From Fibrobacteria bacterium (GTDB lineage Bacteria > Fibrobacterota > Fibrobacteria > UBA11236), in NCBI GenBank assembly GCA_025360005.1, contig JANYDA010000009.1:1-64000 (forward strand): 64,000 nt of DNA. Reading direction: 5' to 3'. Below the pieces are notes generated by a model that ran no database searches, was not told the origin of the DNA, and worked only from the letters and a program-made list of their open reading frames with translations. This document shows, piece after piece, positions 25,744 through 34,165 of this stretch (positions within the stretch are counted from its first letter, which is position 1; every line of letters starts with the position of its first letter). A program made the position numbers and the translations under genes.

Positions 25744-27468
25744 ATGAAAAAAGCATTCAACTTGGCCGGTATCCTGGCCATTTCCCTGTTTATCGCTGCG
25801 GCGCCCGTTGCCGTGCAGGCGGCCGCCCATGACGATTTCGCCGGAACCGGAGCCCTAAGCGGGGCTTGGACCACCATCCGTTCCGGGCTTACCCGTTCCA
25901 ATGGAATGATGGTTGAAAAGAGCAGCTTTGGAATCATCCGGCGGAACGACATCGCTCCCGGCGCGGCGCAATATAGCGAAGGCGTGTGGGGCGTAAACGC
26001 CGCGAACATATACAACGGGCAATTGCACCTGTTCGTCCGCATGGTCGATATCGACAATTATTACCAAGCGAATCTTGATGACGGCCGGCATAGCGTATCC
26101 ATCATCCGCAGGATCGCGGGATCGAATAGCACGATTTTTTCCGCGTACGTGCCCGCGAATTTTCTCAAAGGCGACACCATAAAGCTGGCCGTGAACAGCG
26201 CCTATCTCTTCACTCTTTATCGGAATGGAACGGCCTTCGGGTCATTCAATGACGCCGCCAACGGAAGGCTGTTATCCGGAGGCGTAGGCATAGGCGCGGG
26301 CGGATTGTCCACCGATCAGGGCGCGTGGGATTATTGGGAAGGCGGGGATGCCGCCGGGGGGGGATGTCCCGTACCGAAGGTCACTATCGATCCCCAAACC
26401 ACATCGGTTTCCGAGCCGAGCGCGGCTACTTTTACCATGACGGCGACGGGAACCCCGCTATCCTACCAATGGCAGCGCGGAGCTGCCAATGTTTTCGGCG
26501 GATCCGGGGGGGCCAGCGCATCCTATACCACCCCAGCCACCACCTACGCCTATGATGACGGCGCCACCTTCCGCGCTATCGCGACGAATTCCTGCGGCGC
26601 GGATACCTCCGCGGCGGCGACTTTGACCGTGAATGCAAAAGGGGTGGTTGGCGGCGGCAGCGGCGGCGGTGGCGTGAGCACGTCCCTGCCGTTTTCGGAT
26701 GACTTTGAAAACGACGACTCCACCTGCTGGGCTTCCCGTCCGAATGGCGATGAAAATTCCGCCGGCTGCGGGGGCTTCACCAATATCGGAAAGGGGCGCG
26801 CGAACGGATCCATCAACTGCGAGGGACGCTTCGGGATCGCGCATAGCGGCACGCATTCGGTGAGGATAACTTACACCAATAACGAAGATGAATCCCGGTT
26901 CCGGAGGAATCATATTGATCGTGATTCGGTATTCGCGCGCTTTTGGGTCTACTTCGATCCCAATTATGATCATGCTTTCGGGGAAAAGTTTTTCCGGGCC
27001 TTCTCGCTCGACAGCTCCACGGGAACGCTCTATTGGGATATCATTTTCTACTTGCGCTCCGCGACGCAGACCGGGGGCAAGGACAATATGGCATCTATCA
27101 CCGGAGAGCCCAATGGCGGATCCGGGAGCTTCGGGACCGCCAACATCGCTTTCCCCAGGGGAGTGTGGTTCGAGGTGGCGTTCAAAATCCGCATGAACAC
27201 GCCCGGCGGCAAAGATGGACAGGTCACCGTTTGGTATAACAACGCAGTCATTCTGGCCTCAACGGGCCTTTCCAATATGCGGACCTCCAGCCGTGGAGGA
27301 GGGTACAATTACCTGACCGATAACCATAAAATCACCAGCATATCCTACGGGGGATGGTATTCCAATGGGGCAACTGGGGCCCCCAACATCCCGGCGGTGA
27401 AATACTTGGATGATGTTTGCGTGGGTATCGTGAAGTGCCCTTCCCTGGTACCCGGCGCCCAGCCTTAA
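25744..27468 (+). CDS. secreted multidomain protein: lectin-like, Ig-like and polysaccharide-lyase-like jelly roll
   Basis: A 574-residue protein with a signal peptide ending VAVQAA. Residues about 28-200 form a concanavalin/LamG-like beta-sandwich (DDFAGTGALSGAWTTI ... NYYQANLDDG). Residues about 208-300 form an Ig-like domain (PKVTIDPQTTSVSEPSAATFTMTATG, YQWQRG, FRAIATNSCG). A Gly/Ser linker then leads to a C-terminal jelly roll (about 315-560): FARFWVYFDPNYDHAFGEKFFRAF, WFEVAFKIRMNTPGGKDGQVTVWYNN and KITSISYGGWYS. The last domain resembles PL14/PL20-type glucuronan or alginate lyase folds. The substrate is not predictable, and a non-catalytic binding role is possible. Confidence 0.65.
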   Translation: MKKAFNLAGILAISLFIAAAPVAVQAAAHDDFAGTGALSGAWTTIRSGLTRSNGMMVEKSSFGIIRRNDIAPGAAQYSEGVWGVNAANIYNGQLHLFVRMVDIDNYYQANLDDGRHSVSIIRRIAGSNSTIFSAYVPANFLKGDTIKLAVNSAYLFTLYRNGTAFGSFNDAANGRLLSGGVGIGAGGLSTDQGAWDYWEGGDAAGGGCPVPKVTIDPQTTSVSEPSAATFTMTATGTPLSYQWQRGAANVFGGSGGASASYTTPATTYAYDDGATFRAIATNSCGADTSAAATLTVNAKGVVGGGSGGGGVSTSLPFSDDFENDDSTCWASRPNGDENSAGCGGFTNIGKGRANGSINCEGRFGIAHSGTHSVRITYTNNEDESRFRRNHIDRDSVFARFWVYFDPNYDHAFGEKFFRAFSLDSSTGTLYWDIIFYLRSATQTGGKDNMASITGEPNGGSGSFGTANIAFPRGVWFEVAFKIRMNTPGGKDGQVTVWYNNAVILASTGLSNMRTSSRGGGYNYLTDNHKITSISYGGWYSNGATGAPNIPAVKYLDDVCVGIVKCPSLVPGAQP

Positions 27469-27588
27469 TTCCAGCCTTCCATCCGCCGGCTGGGATGCGT
27501 TTTCCAGCGCGGCGGAGAAGCCGTAAGCGGGGAGGAAGCTACGGCTTCCATGGCGGTCCGGATGAAACCCTGCGCGCCGCCCCGGCGC

Positions 27589-28422
27589 TCAAAGCCTGGA
27601 GATGAGCAGTTCCCGCTGGAAGATCAGTTCTTTGGGCAGATGCTCGTACAGTTTGACGAACAATTCGTCCTGGGAGATGACCTCCTTTTTCCAGGCCTCG
27701 ATGTCGAAATCCTCGGCTTTGGGGATCCACCCCAGCGGCGATTCATAGGCTCCGGAACGCCCCAGGCAGCGATCGACTATCCATTTGATGACGCGCATGT
27801 TCTCGCCGAAGCCGGGCCACATGAATTTCCCTTCCCCATCCTTGCGGAACCAGTTGACGTGGAAGAATTTCGGAGGATACTTGATGAACTCGCGCATCTT
27901 GATCCAATGCGCGAAATAGTTCCCCATGTTATAGCCGCAGAAAGGAAGCATGGCCATTGGATCGCGGCGGACCACGCCCACCTTGCCGGTTGCGGCCGCG
28001 GTGCTTTCCGAACCCACGGTGGCGCCCAGAAAGACGCCGTGGATCCAATTGAAAGCCTGGAAAACCAATGGGACGTTGGAAGGGCGGCGGCCGCCGAATA
28101 TGAAGGCGCTCAGGGGTACGCCCGCCGGATTCTCCCATTCCGGATCGATGCAGGGGCATTGGGACGCGGGTGCGGTGAAGCGCGAGTTGGGATGCGCGGC
28201 CAAGCGGCCGCAGCCGGGCGTCCATTCCCCGCCTTGCCAATCGGTAAGGCGCGGCGGGGGCGTTTCCGTAAGGCCGTCGCACCAATGGATGCGAACGGGA
28301 CGGCACAGAGCCGCCGTTTCCGCCACCCAATTCCGCAGGGTTCCGTTTCCGATCGGATCCGTTTGTCTTTCCTTTTGTTCGCGGGAGCCGAGGGAAACGC
28401 GAAGGTTACCCGGCCTGCCTGC
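27589..28422 (-). pseudogene. pckG: GTP-dependent PEP carboxykinase with a large in-frame internal deletion
   Basis: The frame is open for 277 codons from an ATG at 28422, but only the two ends of PckG are present. An N-terminal segment, [23 protein letters not shown], runs directly into the late segment [12 protein letters not shown] ... [19 protein letters not shown] ... IFGGRR ... [18 protein letters not shown] ... [21 protein letters not shown], then the usual C-terminus. Full-length enzymes have about 600 residues. The missing roughly 300 include the P-loop (FPSACGKTN) and metal-binding residues, so it cannot be an active carboxykinase. The junction keeps the frame, which suggests a simple recombination deletion or an assembly error. 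Confidence 0.85.
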
Positions 28423-28610
28423 CATGAAATAGCAATCGTCACCCCAACCGCAAGCTTTTGCGTGCGAAAGCCGAAATAAAAGCCGGGACCGGAAGTTGCC
28501 GGGGATACCTGATTCCGGCAAACGCCCGGACATAATTAGCGTTTCCGGTTTAAAGGATTACTATTAAGAGGGGCCGGAAGTCATTTGCAAGAATCGCATA
28601 AGGTGGTGCC

Positions 28611-28985
28611 ATGAAAAAGAAAGTCCTGATAAATTGGCTGGAGCAACCGGAAGCCCACGACTACCCCGCGGCGGAATCCTACCTGGGATTGCTTTTCGAG
28701 AAGGAAGCGGCCAGGAAGATGGCCGGCAAGCTCGCGAAGGCCGGGATAACCCATTTCAAGGCAAAGGACGTTTTCCGGGCCTCCGGCCTGTCTTTGCTGG
28801 GCATCAGCAATTCCCATGTCGAGAAGAACAGGAAAAAGATTGCCTCGGGAACCGGACTGTCCCCCATCCTGCTCGTGCGCGACGCGGGCAATGGCAAGGT
28901 GATCATCGCGGACGGCTACCATCGCATGTGCTCCGTGTACGCGTTCGACGAGGATGCGCTGCTTCCGTGCAAGATCATTTCGTAG
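28611..28985 (+). CDS. small ParB/sulfiredoxin-fold-like protein
   Basis: A 124-residue protein with AAGGTGGTGCC before the ATG and no export signal. The C-terminal half, LSPILLVRDAGNGKVIIADGYHRMCSVYAFDEDALLPCKI, looks like the ParB/Srx N-terminal fold, in which a strand, a G-Y/H-H-R turn and a helix form the nucleotide-binding site (ADGYHR corresponds to the usual xGxHR box). Stand-alone proteins like this are known but uncharacterised. It has no helix-turn-helix and no partitioning partner, so a chromosome-segregation role is not supported. Confidence 0.6.
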   Translation: MKKKVLINWLEQPEAHDYPAAESYLGLLFEKEAARKMAGKLAKAGITHFKAKDVFRASGLSLLGISNSHVEKNRKKIASGTGLSPILLVRDAGNGKVIIADGYHRMCSVYAFDEDALLPCKIIS

Positions 28986-29369
28986 TATCGCTTATGTTAC
29001 GGAGGCTCCGGAGTTACCTGGGTGCGGTCCGGATTCCGGATTACGGGCCACAACTCCTGCATCAGCAGCGGTTGCGGGAAACGCTCATCGCCCGCAAAGT
29101 CCAGCCGTAGGGGAATTCCCGGCAGGCGGCAGGTAGCGGTGCCGAACAACCACCCCAAAGCCACAGATTGATCCGATGGAAACGCCTCCCAGGCTGAAAC
29201 AGGAGGATGGCTTTAAATTAAAAACGTCTATTTCACTCAAAAATGAGCACATAAACACAAAAAACTAAAGTATCTTTAGTTGCATGGGCTAAATAAATTT
29301 GGAGTTGGACTAGAATAAATAGGTTTTATGTAAAGGCCGATAAAAGGCTTAGATAGGAGAAGGCAGAAA
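28986..29369 (+). promoter_or_regulatory. 384-bp leader of the sigma-factor gene
   Basis: No gene is seen. The first 200 bp are GC-rich; the last 160 bp are AT-rich. AACTAAAG and CTTTAGTT form a perfect 8-bp inverted repeat around TAT (29263-29281), about 90 bp before the sigma-factor start, a plausible operator. A possible -35 TTGGAC lies near 29307 with a poor -10 (TATGTA) 16 bp later. TAGGAGAAGG near 29354-29363 is the ribosome-binding site. Confidence 0.4.
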
Positions 29370-30296
29370 ATGCAAACAGCAAGAATAAATGCCACCGGTT
29401 CGGTCTCAAAAACCTTTCCCCAAGGTTTGGACGCCAAAACGATCAAGAATAAAAAGCTGGAGTTCGTCCGCGATGACGGCGCACTCACTTCTTATTTGAC
29501 CGAGATCAAGAAGGCGAAGAATCTAACGCTGAAGGAAGAGCAGGCTTTGGCCTCGCGCATTCAGAGCGGCGACAAGTCCGCCATCAAGGCTTTGGTGGAG
29601 GCGAACCTGAAATTCGTGGTTGCAGTCTGCCGTAATTACCAATACCAGGGCATGCCCATGGGCGATCTTATCAACGAAGGCAACCTGGGTTTGATCCGGG
29701 CTGCGCATCGTTTCGATGGAAGCATGAATTTCAAGTTCATATCCTATGCGGTATGGTGGGTCCGTCAAGGAATCCTCACCGCCCTGGCGGAACAGTCCAG
29801 GGTGATGAATATTTCCGCGGGCAAAGTAAACGTCATGCACCGGATAGGGAAGGTCAGCCGTAAATTGGAGCAATCCCTGGGACGGCAACCCACCCCCGGC
29901 GACATAGCGGAGTACATGCAATTGCCGGAGAAGGAAGTGATAGAATGTCTGCAACTCGCCGGCCATCCGGTTTCCCTGAACCAACCCGCCGGAAAGGAAG
30001 AGGACGGCAATCTGGAAAATTGCATTCCGGATACGGAAGCGGAGAATTCCGATGATGCGGCCCTCAAGTCCATCCTGAGCAAGAACATGGAAAGCCTGCT
30101 CGGCACCTTGGATGAACGGGAAGATATGGTGTTGCGTCTCTATTATGGCATCGGCGTGCAATGCACCTTGACGTTGAATGAGATAGCGGACAGGTTCGAT
30201 GTGACCCGCGAAAGAATCCGCCAGATCAAGGTTAAGGCTTTGCAAAAGCTGCGGCACCCTTCCCGGATCAAACAACTGGCGGCTTTCCGCGGTTGA
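29370..30296 (+). CDS. RNA polymerase sigma factor, sigma-70 group 1/2 (RpoD/RpoS-like)
   Basis: A 308-residue sigma factor lacking the long acidic N-terminal region of a primary sigma. Region 1.2 is LTSYLTEIKKAKNLTLKEEQALASRIQSGD. Region 2 is NLKFVVAVCRNYQYQGMPMGDLINEGNLGLIRAAHRFD, then FKFISYAVWWVRQGI. Region 3 follows (QSRVMNISAGK...). Region 4 ends TLNEIADRFDVTRERIRQIKVKALQKLRHPSR. Size and motif order suit a non-essential group 2 sigma that recognises ordinary -10/-35 promoters under stress or stationary phase. It is followed by a strong intrinsic terminator and so is monocistronic. Confidence 0.9.
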   Translation: MQTARINATGSVSKTFPQGLDAKTIKNKKLEFVRDDGALTSYLTEIKKAKNLTLKEEQALASRIQSGDKSAIKALVEANLKFVVAVCRNYQYQGMPMGDLINEGNLGLIRAAHRFDGSMNFKFISYAVWWVRQGILTALAEQSRVMNISAGKVNVMHRIGKVSRKLEQSLGRQPTPGDIAEYMQLPEKEVIECLQLAGHPVSLNQPAGKEEDGNLENCIPDTEAENSDDAALKSILSKNMESLLGTLDEREDMVLRLYYGIGVQCTLTLNEIADRFDVTRERIRQIKVKALQKLRHPSRIKQLAAFRG

Positions 30297-30359
30297 TGCG
30301 GTTGGGAGCGTTTGCCTTTAAACGTTTGTCCGTTTTTCGAGGGTAAGAAACGAGTTGCC

Positions 30360-30395
30360 GGAAAGGGTTGCGGAAGCGGCCCTTTCCTTTTTTTT
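30360..30395 (+). terminator. intrinsic terminator of the sigma-factor gene
   Basis: GGAAAGGG (30360-30367) pairs perfectly with CCCTTTCC (30380-30387) around a 12-nt loop, followed at once by eight T (30388-30395). It lies 64 bp after the sigma-factor stop and 50 bp before ppk2, separating the two transcripts. Confidence 0.85.
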
Positions 30396-30445
30396 GATTC
30401 CCAGGACCAGGGCGTTGCCCTCCAATTCAAGGGGACAGGATCCGG

Positions 30446-31327
30446 ATGAACCACCAAGATTTCCTTGTGCCTCCGGGAAAAAAAATCCGGCTACGCGATT
30501 ACAATCCCCTTTTTACCGGCCATTATCGGGACAAGCGGGAGGCCAAAGGAAGATTGGACGATGACGTCAAAGCGCTGGCCAAATACCAGAACCTGCTCTA
30601 TGCCCAGAATACCTACGCGCTTCTGATAGTACTGCAAGCGATGGATACCGCCGGCAAGGACGGGGCCATCAAGCACGTGATGAGCGGCGTCAATCCCCAG
30701 GGTACCCAGGTCCATTCCTTCAAGTCCCCTTCGGCCGAGGAATTGAGCCATGATTTCCTGTGGCGGAGCATGAAAGCCTTGCCGGAGCGCGGCGGCATCG
30801 GCATATTCAACCGCTCCTATTATGAAGAGGTGCTGGTGGTCCGGGTGCATCCGGAAATCCTGGATGCGCAAAAGCTGCCGCCCCATGCGAAGGGGAAGAA
30901 CATCTGGAAACATCGTTTTGAAGAGATCAACTTGTTCGAGAGATACCTGGTTCGCAACGGCACCATCGTGCTTAAATTCTTTCTGCACCTTTCCAAGGAG
31001 GAACAGAAGCGGCGCCTTTTGGCGCGCATCGATACGCCGGAAAAGAATTGGAAGTTTTCCCTGGCGGACGTCAAGGAGCGCGCCCATTGGGACGAGTACA
31101 TGGAAGCGTACGAAGATGTTTTCAACCATACCAGCACGGAACACGCGCCCTGGCACATCATTCCCGCCGACAACAAATGGTTTACCCGTACCGTCATCGC
31201 CGATGTGATTCTATCCAAACTCAAATCATTGGATCTGAAGTACCCGGAAGTGGGGAAAGGGCACATGAAACGGTTGCTGGAGGCCAAGGCCGAATTGCAA
31301 AACGAGCGGACCCGCAAACGTGGGTAA
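30446..31327 (+). CDS. ppk2: polyphosphate kinase 2 family protein
   Basis: A 293-residue cytoplasmic PPK2. Walker A is QAMDTAGKDGAIKH with Lys71; the lid and Walker B regions are IGIFNRSYYEEVLVVRVHPE and LFERYLVRNGTIVLKFFLHLSKEEQKRRLLARID; the C-terminus has APWHIIPADNKWFTR. These enzymes transfer phosphate between polyphosphate and nucleoside mono- or diphosphates. One-domain length and the motif spacing suit class I or III, and the class cannot be fixed by eye. It has its own leader after the sigma-factor terminator and may be cotranscribed with the next gene 54 bp on. Confidence 0.93.
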   Translation: MNHQDFLVPPGKKIRLRDYNPLFTGHYRDKREAKGRLDDDVKALAKYQNLLYAQNTYALLIVLQAMDTAGKDGAIKHVMSGVNPQGTQVHSFKSPSAEELSHDFLWRSMKALPERGGIGIFNRSYYEEVLVVRVHPEILDAQKLPPHAKGKNIWKHRFEEINLFERYLVRNGTIVLKFFLHLSKEEQKRRLLARIDTPEKNWKFSLADVKERAHWDEYMEAYEDVFNHTSTEHAPWHIIPADNKWFTRTVIADVILSKLKSLDLKYPEVGKGHMKRLLEAKAELQNERTRKRG

Positions 31328-31381
31328 AGGGTTCCGCGCTTCGTTTCAAGAGACCATGGGATTTTCCTAGTCTCACTCGCC

Positions 31382-31954
31382 ATGGAGGCCTTTCTCATTT
31401 CCGCCGGCGTGGTGGCCCTTGCCGAAATAGGCGACAAAACCCAATTGCTCTCCCTGGTATTGGCGGCCCGGTTCCGGAAGCCCATCCCCATCGTGGCGGG
31501 GATATTCGCCGCAACCCTATTGAATCATGGTTTGGCCGGGGCGCTGGGGGCATATGTGACTACCTGGTTGGGACCCAGGATGTTGGCATGGGTGTTGGGC
31601 GCATCCTTCCTGCTCATGGCCGCGTGGATCCTGGTGCCGGATAAATTGGGCGACCAGCCCGGCGCGAAAAAAGGGCTGGGGGTTTTCGCCACCACCGTGA
31701 CGGCATTTTTCATGGCGGAGATGGGCGACAAGACTCAAATCGCCACCGTGGCCCTGGCCGCCAAATACCCATCGCTGCTTGCGGTGGTGGCGGGAACCAC
31801 GTTCGGGATGATGCTGGCCAACGTGCCGGTGGTTTTCCTGGGAGATGGTTTCGCGAAAAAAATCCCGCTCAAGTTGGTGCGCGGGATGGCGTCGCTATTG
31901 TTCGCGGCTTTGGGCATTGTGGCCTTGTGGCACGGAATCGGAAAACCAGGGTAA
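31382..31954 (+). CDS. TMEM165/GDT1-family (UPF0016) membrane cation transporter
   Basis: A 190-residue, six-helix protein built from two inverted repeats, each with the family signature E-x-G-D-K-T: AEIGDKTQ (Glu15) and AEMGDKTQ (Glu113). The linker between repeats is short and charged (DKLGDQPGAKKG). Bacterial members export manganese or handle calcium. The neighbouring PPK2 hints at metal/polyphosphate homeostasis but proves nothing. Confidence 0.92.
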   Translation: MEAFLISAGVVALAEIGDKTQLLSLVLAARFRKPIPIVAGIFAATLLNHGLAGALGAYVTTWLGPRMLAWVLGASFLLMAAWILVPDKLGDQPGAKKGLGVFATTVTAFFMAEMGDKTQIATVALAAKYPSLLAVVAGTTFGMMLANVPVVFLGDGFAKKIPLKLVRGMASLLFAALGIVALWHGIGKPG

Positions 31955-32013
31955 TCGGCCGGATCATGATCCCTTTTCATGGGACATAGGGAAGCCGCGG
32001 ACCGGGACCGATT

Positions 32014-33066
32014 TCACCGTTCCGTTTCAAACCAGCGCACGGCTCCCTGGTATATCCCATTCCGGAACGTTCCTTTGGCGTCCACCGCCCGCGAACCGCC
32101 TTTCGATCCTGCTCCGAAGGCTTCCGGCCCCGGCCTGCGCAGAATGCCCGTGGTAACCGGCATGGCTATATTGGACATCCGCATGCTTTTCGTGACGGTG
32201 ATCGCGATGGGCGATGGCAGGTTTTTACCCAGATAGGCCGCATTCACCAGGTAATCGCCGGGTTTCAACCCGATGGAAAAATGGCCATCCGCCGCCGTCA
32301 TGCGCGTACCCGCAGTGGAGTTGTCGGATTTTTTCAAAACGGTCACCGTCACCCCCATGAGAGAATCGCCCGCGCCCTCGCTGACCACGGTTCCGCCGAT
32401 TTGGAAAGCGTCCTTCATGGTTTGATCGGGAAGGTCCAGGGGCTTTGAGGTTATTACCGTAGCCGTAAAGGGAGCCGGAGCCGTGAAGGGAGGATAGGAA
32501 AGGCTGACGGAATAGGTACCGGGATCGACTTGAAACCTGTACCCGCCCGAAGCGTCGCTGGTATCCTTTCCCATGATCTGGCCCCCGTTTTGTTTGCTTA
32601 TGGTGGCGATTACGTTTTCCAGGGAATCGCCGTCCGTGGTAAGGACAACCCCATTGACCTCCACTACCGTGATCACGGATGTTCCGCAGGCGGAATTGTC
32701 GGTGACGAAGCTGCCCGTGACCACGGATTTCGTCCTGCCTCCCCAAGTGCCGTAGAACTTGTAGGCGTATTTCGTGTTGGGGGCAAGGCCGGTGACCACT
32801 TGATTCTTAACCCCGCTGGCGCGGCTGCTCACGCCGGAGCATTTCCCCGGAGTGCCTATCCCATAACAAAATGTCCGCGAACCGTTGTGCCGCCCTTCCG
32901 TCCAGGACAGCGTGGCGCCCGCCAGCGTGGTTTTTACCCCTACCACCTTGCAAGAGGCGCCGGTGGTGGCGTCGCAGCTGGCGGCCTCGGCGGCGCGGGA
33001 CAGCGTCCAGGCGCAGAGACCCGTCATCAGGCAAATGAAAGCGGCGGCGGAATTCTTGCTGATCAT
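32014..33066 (-). CDS. secreted protein with FN3-like and carboxypeptidase-regulatory-like domains
   Basis: A 350-residue protein starting at ATG 33066 after CGGAGCCC, with a signal peptide ending near AAEAAS. Residues about 28-125 are an FN3-like domain (GATLSWTEGRHNGSRTFCYGIG ... VVTGLAPNTKYAYKFYGTW). Two Ig-like CarboxypepD_reg modules follow (VVEVNGVVLTTDGDSLENVIATIS...DASGGYRFQVDPGTYSVSLS; IGGTVVSEGAGDSLMGVTVTVL...ADGHFSIGLKPGDYLVNAAY). The tail AKGTFRNGIYQGAVRWFETER is polar. It is the last gene of the minus-strand cytochrome locus, 22 bp after a cytochrome gene, and could be a surface partner or adhesin. Confidence 0.7.
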   Translation of the reverse strand: MISKNSAAAFICLMTGLCAWTLSRAAEAASCDATTGASCKVVGVKTTLAGATLSWTEGRHNGSRTFCYGIGTPGKCSGVSSRASGVKNQVVTGLAPNTKYAYKFYGTWGGRTKSVVTGSFVTDNSACGTSVITVVEVNGVVLTTDGDSLENVIATISKQNGGQIMGKDTSDASGGYRFQVDPGTYSVSLSYPPFTAPAPFTATVITSKPLDLPDQTMKDAFQIGGTVVSEGAGDSLMGVTVTVLKKSDNSTAGTRMTAADGHFSIGLKPGDYLVNAAYLGKNLPSPIAITVTKSMRMSNIAMPVTTGILRRPGPEAFGAGSKGGSRAVDAKGTFRNGIYQGAVRWFETER

Positions 33067-33088
33067 TTCTGGGCTCCGGCGTTGGTTT

Positions 33089-33877
33089 TTACTTGGGTTC
33101 CTGCTTGGGCGAATAACCACAACTGGAATCCACTTCGGGATTATGATCCAGGCTGGGGCATCCGGGCAATCCCTTGTCCTTGGAAGCCCATCGGTAGATC
33201 TTCTTGGGCGCATTGTGGCATTCGATGGCGGAGCAGCTCAGGTCCCGGGCGCGGTAGGCCGTCCGCGCGAGCCCGGTGTCCAGCACGATGTTGGGGGAAA
33301 ACTCCACATCGACGGAGCCGTTGAAGTGGTTCCCGGCCGTAAGCCAGGAAACCACCGCGCCGATTTTCGCGGCGGCATCCAAAAGCGAATCGACCTGATC
33401 CGAAGTCGCGGTAGCGCGCTCCAACGCATAGGGCAAGGGGAGGAAACCGGGAATGGAATCGATGCGGTAGATGGGATCGTTGGGCAATTTGTCCCGGGTG
33501 GCCCGCACATCCCCTTCCGTGCCCCAGAGGGTATCGTACCAATTATAGTTGCGGTGGGCGATGGACCCGAAGTGGCAATCCATACAAACGATGGCGCCGT
33601 TCTTCCTTTCATAGATGAACTTGCCTTGTACGCCTTCCCGGGTGTTGAAGGATTGCAGGTGGTAGGTATGGTTCACGTCGTGCAAGGGATAAGCGTGGCA
33701 ACTGGCGCAATCCGGACCCATGCGGGGCGCGGTGGAAGATGCGGTCAGGGCGGCCGCATCGGGTTTGATCCCTTCCAGGCAACCGCATAGCATGATTGCG
33801 ATAAGGAACAGGGTCGAGGCGGCTTTCAAGGGCGCGATTCGTGGGGGTTTCGACGCACTCATGGATTTGGATGCCAC
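33089..33877 (-). CDS. triple-haem c-type cytochrome lipoprotein (copy 1)
   Basis: A 262-residue protein with a lipoprotein signal (FLIAIMLCGC, lipid Cys33). Three haem motifs: CASCH (57-61), CMDCH (98-102) and a CX4CH motif, CSAIECH (215-221). CASCHAYPLHDVNHTYHL supplies further His residues as possible distal ligands. It is paralogous to the protein at 35667-36332, sharing HAYPxxxVNHxxHL and the CSAxxCH end. Predicted anchored in the membrane facing the periplasm or surface. It is separated from the DUF3570 gene by 288 bp with no ORF but a CCCGG/CCGGG hairpin (34101-34115). Confidence 0.85.
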   Translation of the reverse strand: MASKSMSASKPPRIAPLKAASTLFLIAIMLCGCLEGIKPDAAALTASSTAPRMGPDCASCHAYPLHDVNHTYHLQSFNTREGVQGKFIYERKNGAIVCMDCHFGSIAHRNYNWYDTLWGTEGDVRATRDKLPNDPIYRIDSIPGFLPLPYALERATATSDQVDSLLDAAAKIGAVVSWLTAGNHFNGSVDVEFSPNIVLDTGLARTAYRARDLSCSAIECHNAPKKIYRWASKDKGLPGCPSLDHNPEVDSSCGYSPKQEPK

Positions 33878-34165
33878 CTCGACCTCGGTTGGATAGAAAC
33901 CGCAAAGTTACCCCTTACCTTGGACGGGGGCCGTTTCGCGAACCGCAGGGCTTACCTTCGGCTGCGGTAATGATAGGCGGGATGGCATTCTCCGGCTTGA
34001 GACGGAACGCTTTACCCCAACAAGCGTACTCTGGCGCGTACGCCTCCGGAGGCCAAAAGGCCAGGGTCATTCGCAAGTTTGGAATCTTTTTAGGATTATA
34101 ACCCGGTAAGCCGGGCGAAGCGGGCATTCCGCGTGGATCGTCGGGACAAACCGGGCCAAGTCCGC

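Noticed and set aside
27550-28479. Plus-strand frame opposite the pckG relic
   Set aside because: The minus strand carries unmistakable PckG motifs; the plus frame has no family signature.
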